Shown: positions 5,648 to 7,106 of the stretch, piece by piece
Position numbering within the stretch: the first letter of the stretch is position 1
Layout: each line of letters begins with the position of its first letter
Assembly: GCA_031550915.1 (NCBI GenBank)
Contig: JAVBOF010000178.1
Coordinates: forward strand, 1 to 7,106
DNA length: 7,106 nucleotides
From: JAVBOF01 sp031550915
GTDB lineage: Bacteria; Bacillota; Clostridia; Christensenellales; MGBC116941
Direction of reading: 5' to 3'
Position numbers and translations under genes: made by a program
The notes under the pieces: model-generated
What the model saw: the letters and a program-made list of their open reading frames with translations, nothing else
What the model was told of the DNA's origin: nothing
Database searches by the model: none

Positions 5648-5658
5648 TGTGAAAGATT

Positions 5659-6714
5659 CTAATTGTAGTTTTTTACGTTTGTTTCTTTTATGGAATCTAT
5701 TAGAGTCAGGACGTTTTCAATAGGGACATCGGACATCACGGCTATTCCGGGCGAAACTATATAAGAGCCATGTCTGCCGAGCACTTCTATTGTTTTTTGT
5801 ACCTCCTCCCTCAGCTCTTCCTTTTTTGCAAATGGCAGATTTTGAGTAGGTATGCCTCCATAGAAGCATATTCTATCGCCGAAATTCTCTGACAACACTT
5901 CTTTCGGCATAGCTTCTGCCTGGATATTATTTAAGACATCAACGCCGATTTCGATCAATTCAGGGATTATCGGCAGGATATTTCCGCAGGAATGGTAAAT
6001 GACTGGCAAGCCTTCACCTTTATACACATCGATTATTCTCTTTAGCCTCAGTTTAAACATCTCGCGCCATTTTTTCGGTGAAAACAGCATACCGAGCTGG
6101 GTCCCGTAGTCGTCCCCTATCCTTCCGCAGTCCACGCCTAAATGTACATAGTTCTTTGCGATTCCCACCTGATAATCAGTTATTTTTTCCAGCAACTCAT
6201 TCACGAAGTCATCCTCCAGCATGATATCTACAAGAAAGTTTTCATAGCCCCTAAGCGCATATGCCCTTTCAAAAAGGAGGGTCACCTGATAGGAACACAC
6301 CACATAGTCCTTTTTATACCTTTCAATTGTGGCCTTCGCAAAATCCATCAGACCGCTTCTGTTTGGGTCGGGGAATTTATAATCCCTGTAATTTCTCATA
6401 TCTTCCAACGGATGGCGCGTAAGGTAGATGCCTTCCTGCCGCATATCCCAACCGACGCCAAAATCGTCCAGCATTTCAGGATTCGTTTTATGCATGCGTT
6501 TTCTAAGCATTCCATATGTATCATTCAGGAAAGCGTAGACCAAATGGTTATCAATGAACGGTAATAATTCCTCTTCACCTTTTTGCGGCACACCAAAGTG
6601 GGCGCACATCTTATCCAGCATTATAGGTGAAAAGTCAAGCTGTACGGGAAGCCTGTCTATGGGTTTTCTCTGTATTGAGTTCAAGAGCCTTTCTTTTCTT
6701 GACATCTCTTCCAT
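5659..6714 (-). CDS. URO-D-fold protein, cobamide methyltransferase-like
   Basis: This 351-residue protein belongs to the uroporphyrinogen decarboxylase (URO-D) superfamily. It has the N-terminal pattern SRKERLLNSIQRKPIDRLPV (5-24), DDFGVGWD (83-90), PLEDMRNYRDYKFPDP (102-117), then YHSCGNI (240-246) and YGGIPTQ (285-291). His241-x-Cys243-Gly is the zinc-binding pair of the MtaA/MtbA/CmuA-type methyltransferases, which move methyl groups to or from cobamide proteins or thiols. The Cys expected later, after a P-G near residue 323, is Ile324 here (SPGIAV). It lacks the Arg-rich N-terminal motif of heme-pathway HemE, so heme synthesis is unlikely. The start ATG 6714 has GGAG 8 bases upstream. 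The gene is 18 bases downstream of the iolB stop and surely co-transcribed. Its substrate is unknown; a methyl-transfer or demethylation step on a sugar or cyclitol is inference from context. Confidence 0.88.
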   Translation of the reverse strand: MEEMSRKERLLNSIQRKPIDRLPVQLDFSPIMLDKMCAHFGVPQKGEEELLPFIDNHLVYAFLNDTYGMLRKRMHKTNPEMLDDFGVGWDMRQEGIYLTRHPLEDMRNYRDYKFPDPNRSGLMDFAKATIERYKKDYVVCSYQVTLLFERAYALRGYENFLVDIMLEDDFVNELLEKITDYQVGIAKNYVHLGVDCGRIGDDYGTQLGMLFSPKKWREMFKLRLKRIIDVYKGEGLPVIYHSCGNILPIIPELIEIGVDVLNNIQAEAMPKEVLSENFGDRICFYGGIPTQNLPFAKKEELREEVQKTIEVLGRHGSYIVSPGIAVMSDVPIENVLTLIDSIKETNVKNYN

Positions 6715-6732
6715 TGATATATCTCCAAAAAA

Positions 6733-7106
6733 TTATTTGCTCCAATTCATCAAGTGGGCATGTTTCTTATCAACGGTAAAATTCCATTCTTTGACCGGGC
6801 CTGCCATTACGCAATGGCAGTAACAATCGTATCCCGGGGCGGTCACCATAGTATGGTAGCCTTCGTTAATAACGGCGAGGGATTCGTTATGCATAACACC
6901 GACTTCGTTCAACGATCCGTCATCGTTGTAAATATGCATAAAGGCGAACCCATCCGCTGGATCAAAATAAAAATAATATGTCTCGCAGAGCCGGCTTTCG
7001 TGAGGCATGTTTTCCGTATCATGCTTGTGCGGAGGATAGCTGGACCAATTGCCCTCAGGCGTAAACACCTCATATATCATAAAGCCGGTATTTGCATCCT
7101 TTGGTA
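6733..7106 (-). CDS. iolB: 5-deoxy-glucuronate isomerase (IolB/KduI family), C-terminal part
   Basis: The minus-strand frame enters from the right edge and ends at TAA 6735-6733. The 123 complete codons cover roughly the C-terminal 45% of a normal IolB (about 270 residues), so the true start lies outside. The ATG at 7080 is internal. The fragment opens with the highly conserved IolB signature GNWSSYPPHKHD, followed by ESRLCETYYFYF, then GYH and PGYDCY...VMAGP. Counting from the first complete codon (7104), His26, His28, Glu41 and His84 match the cupin metal ligands. IolB converts 5-deoxy-D-glucuronate to 2-deoxy-5-keto-D-gluconate in inositol catabolism; it is cytoplasmic. The C-terminal part has extra cysteines (CYCHC). 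It leads a minus-strand cluster with the URO-D gene 18 bases downstream. A paralogue acting on another sugar acid is possible, since no other iol gene is visible here. Confidence 0.85.
   Translation of the reverse strand, partial: PKDANTGFMIYEVFTPEGNWSSYPPHKHDTENMPHESRLCETYYFYFDPADGFAFMHIYNDDGSLNEVGVMHNESLAVINEGYHTMVTAPGYDCYCHCVMAGPVKEWNFTVDKKHAHLMNWSK

Larger units (their letters stand above)
5300..5658. other. 359-base gap between the URO-D-like and AOR genes
   Basis: This stretch lies between two same-strand genes and contains no recognisable gene. It holds a hairpin at 5581-5609, a second composite hairpin at 5331-5365 in the AOR leader, and a few very short minus-strand open frames, the best at 5567-5647. 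I found no clear rho-independent terminator and no convincing promoter. I therefore cannot tell whether AOR-moaD is transcribed separately or by read-through from the upstream pair. Its length contrasts with the 1-base and 18-base spacings in the rest of the cluster. Confidence 0.6.

Noticed and set aside
5300..5658. Molybdenum/tungsten cofactor (Moco) riboswitch upstream of the AOR gene
   Set aside because: The position is suitable and hairpins exist, but I could not match the conserved core by eye. A covariance-model search would decide.
5659..6714. Heme-pathway HemE (uroporphyrinogen decarboxylase)
   Set aside because: The Arg-rich N-terminal HemE signature is absent, while the H-x-C-G motif and the gene context fit the methyltransferase-like branch.
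7078..7080. ATG at 7080 as the start of a complete small cupin gene
   Set aside because: The frame stays open to the window edge, and the protein is clearly the C-terminal half of the longer IolB family.

Overview
The window looks like chromosomal DNA of an anaerobic, low-to-medium GC Gram-positive bacterium, most likely a clostridial Bacillota from the gut or a similar anoxic habitat. This is inferred from the strong AGGAGG-type ribosome binding sites, a tungsten-type aldehyde:ferredoxin oxidoreductase (AOR), and the style of the URO-D-fold and GGDEF proteins. No rRNA, tRNA, CRISPR array, intact insertion sequence or replication origin is visible.

Layout. The left end (1-604, minus) holds the N-terminal part of an AT-rich gene for a secreted, beta-propeller-like protein that runs off the window. 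A 416-base AT-rich spacer (605-1020) separates it from a divergent short-chain dehydrogenase/reductase (SDR) gene (1021-1872, plus). The SDR gene converges on a diguanylate cyclase gene (1964-2860, minus), with a likely bidirectional terminator between them. After a spacer with a good promoter, a small palindrome and a probable operon terminator comes a minus-strand cluster read from right to left: the C-terminal half of an IolB-type isomerase (6733-7106, entering from the right edge), a URO-D-fold methyltransferase-like gene (5659-6714), a 359-base gap with hairpins, an AOR-family tungstoenzyme (3395-5299), and a MoaD/ThiS-like ubiquitin-fold protein ending in Gly-Gly (3127-3393).

How the genes may work together. 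The AOR and MoaD-like genes are 1 base apart and almost certainly one unit: the small protein probably supplies sulfur for the enzyme's tungstopterin cofactor or assists its maturation. iolB and the URO-D gene are 18 bases apart and clearly co-transcribed. IolB points to inositol or related sugar-acid catabolism. The URO-D protein has the His-x-Cys zinc motif of cobamide-dependent methyltransferases rather than the signatures of heme-pathway HemE. A tentative reading is catabolism of a (possibly O-methylated) cyclitol or sugar acid, with a ferredoxin-linked aldehyde/acid step. No corrinoid protein, transporter or regulator is inside the window to confirm this.

Several translation starts were set inside longer open frames because a good Shine-Dalgarno sequence precedes the internal ATG (SDR at 1021, GGDEF at 2860, AOR at 5299).
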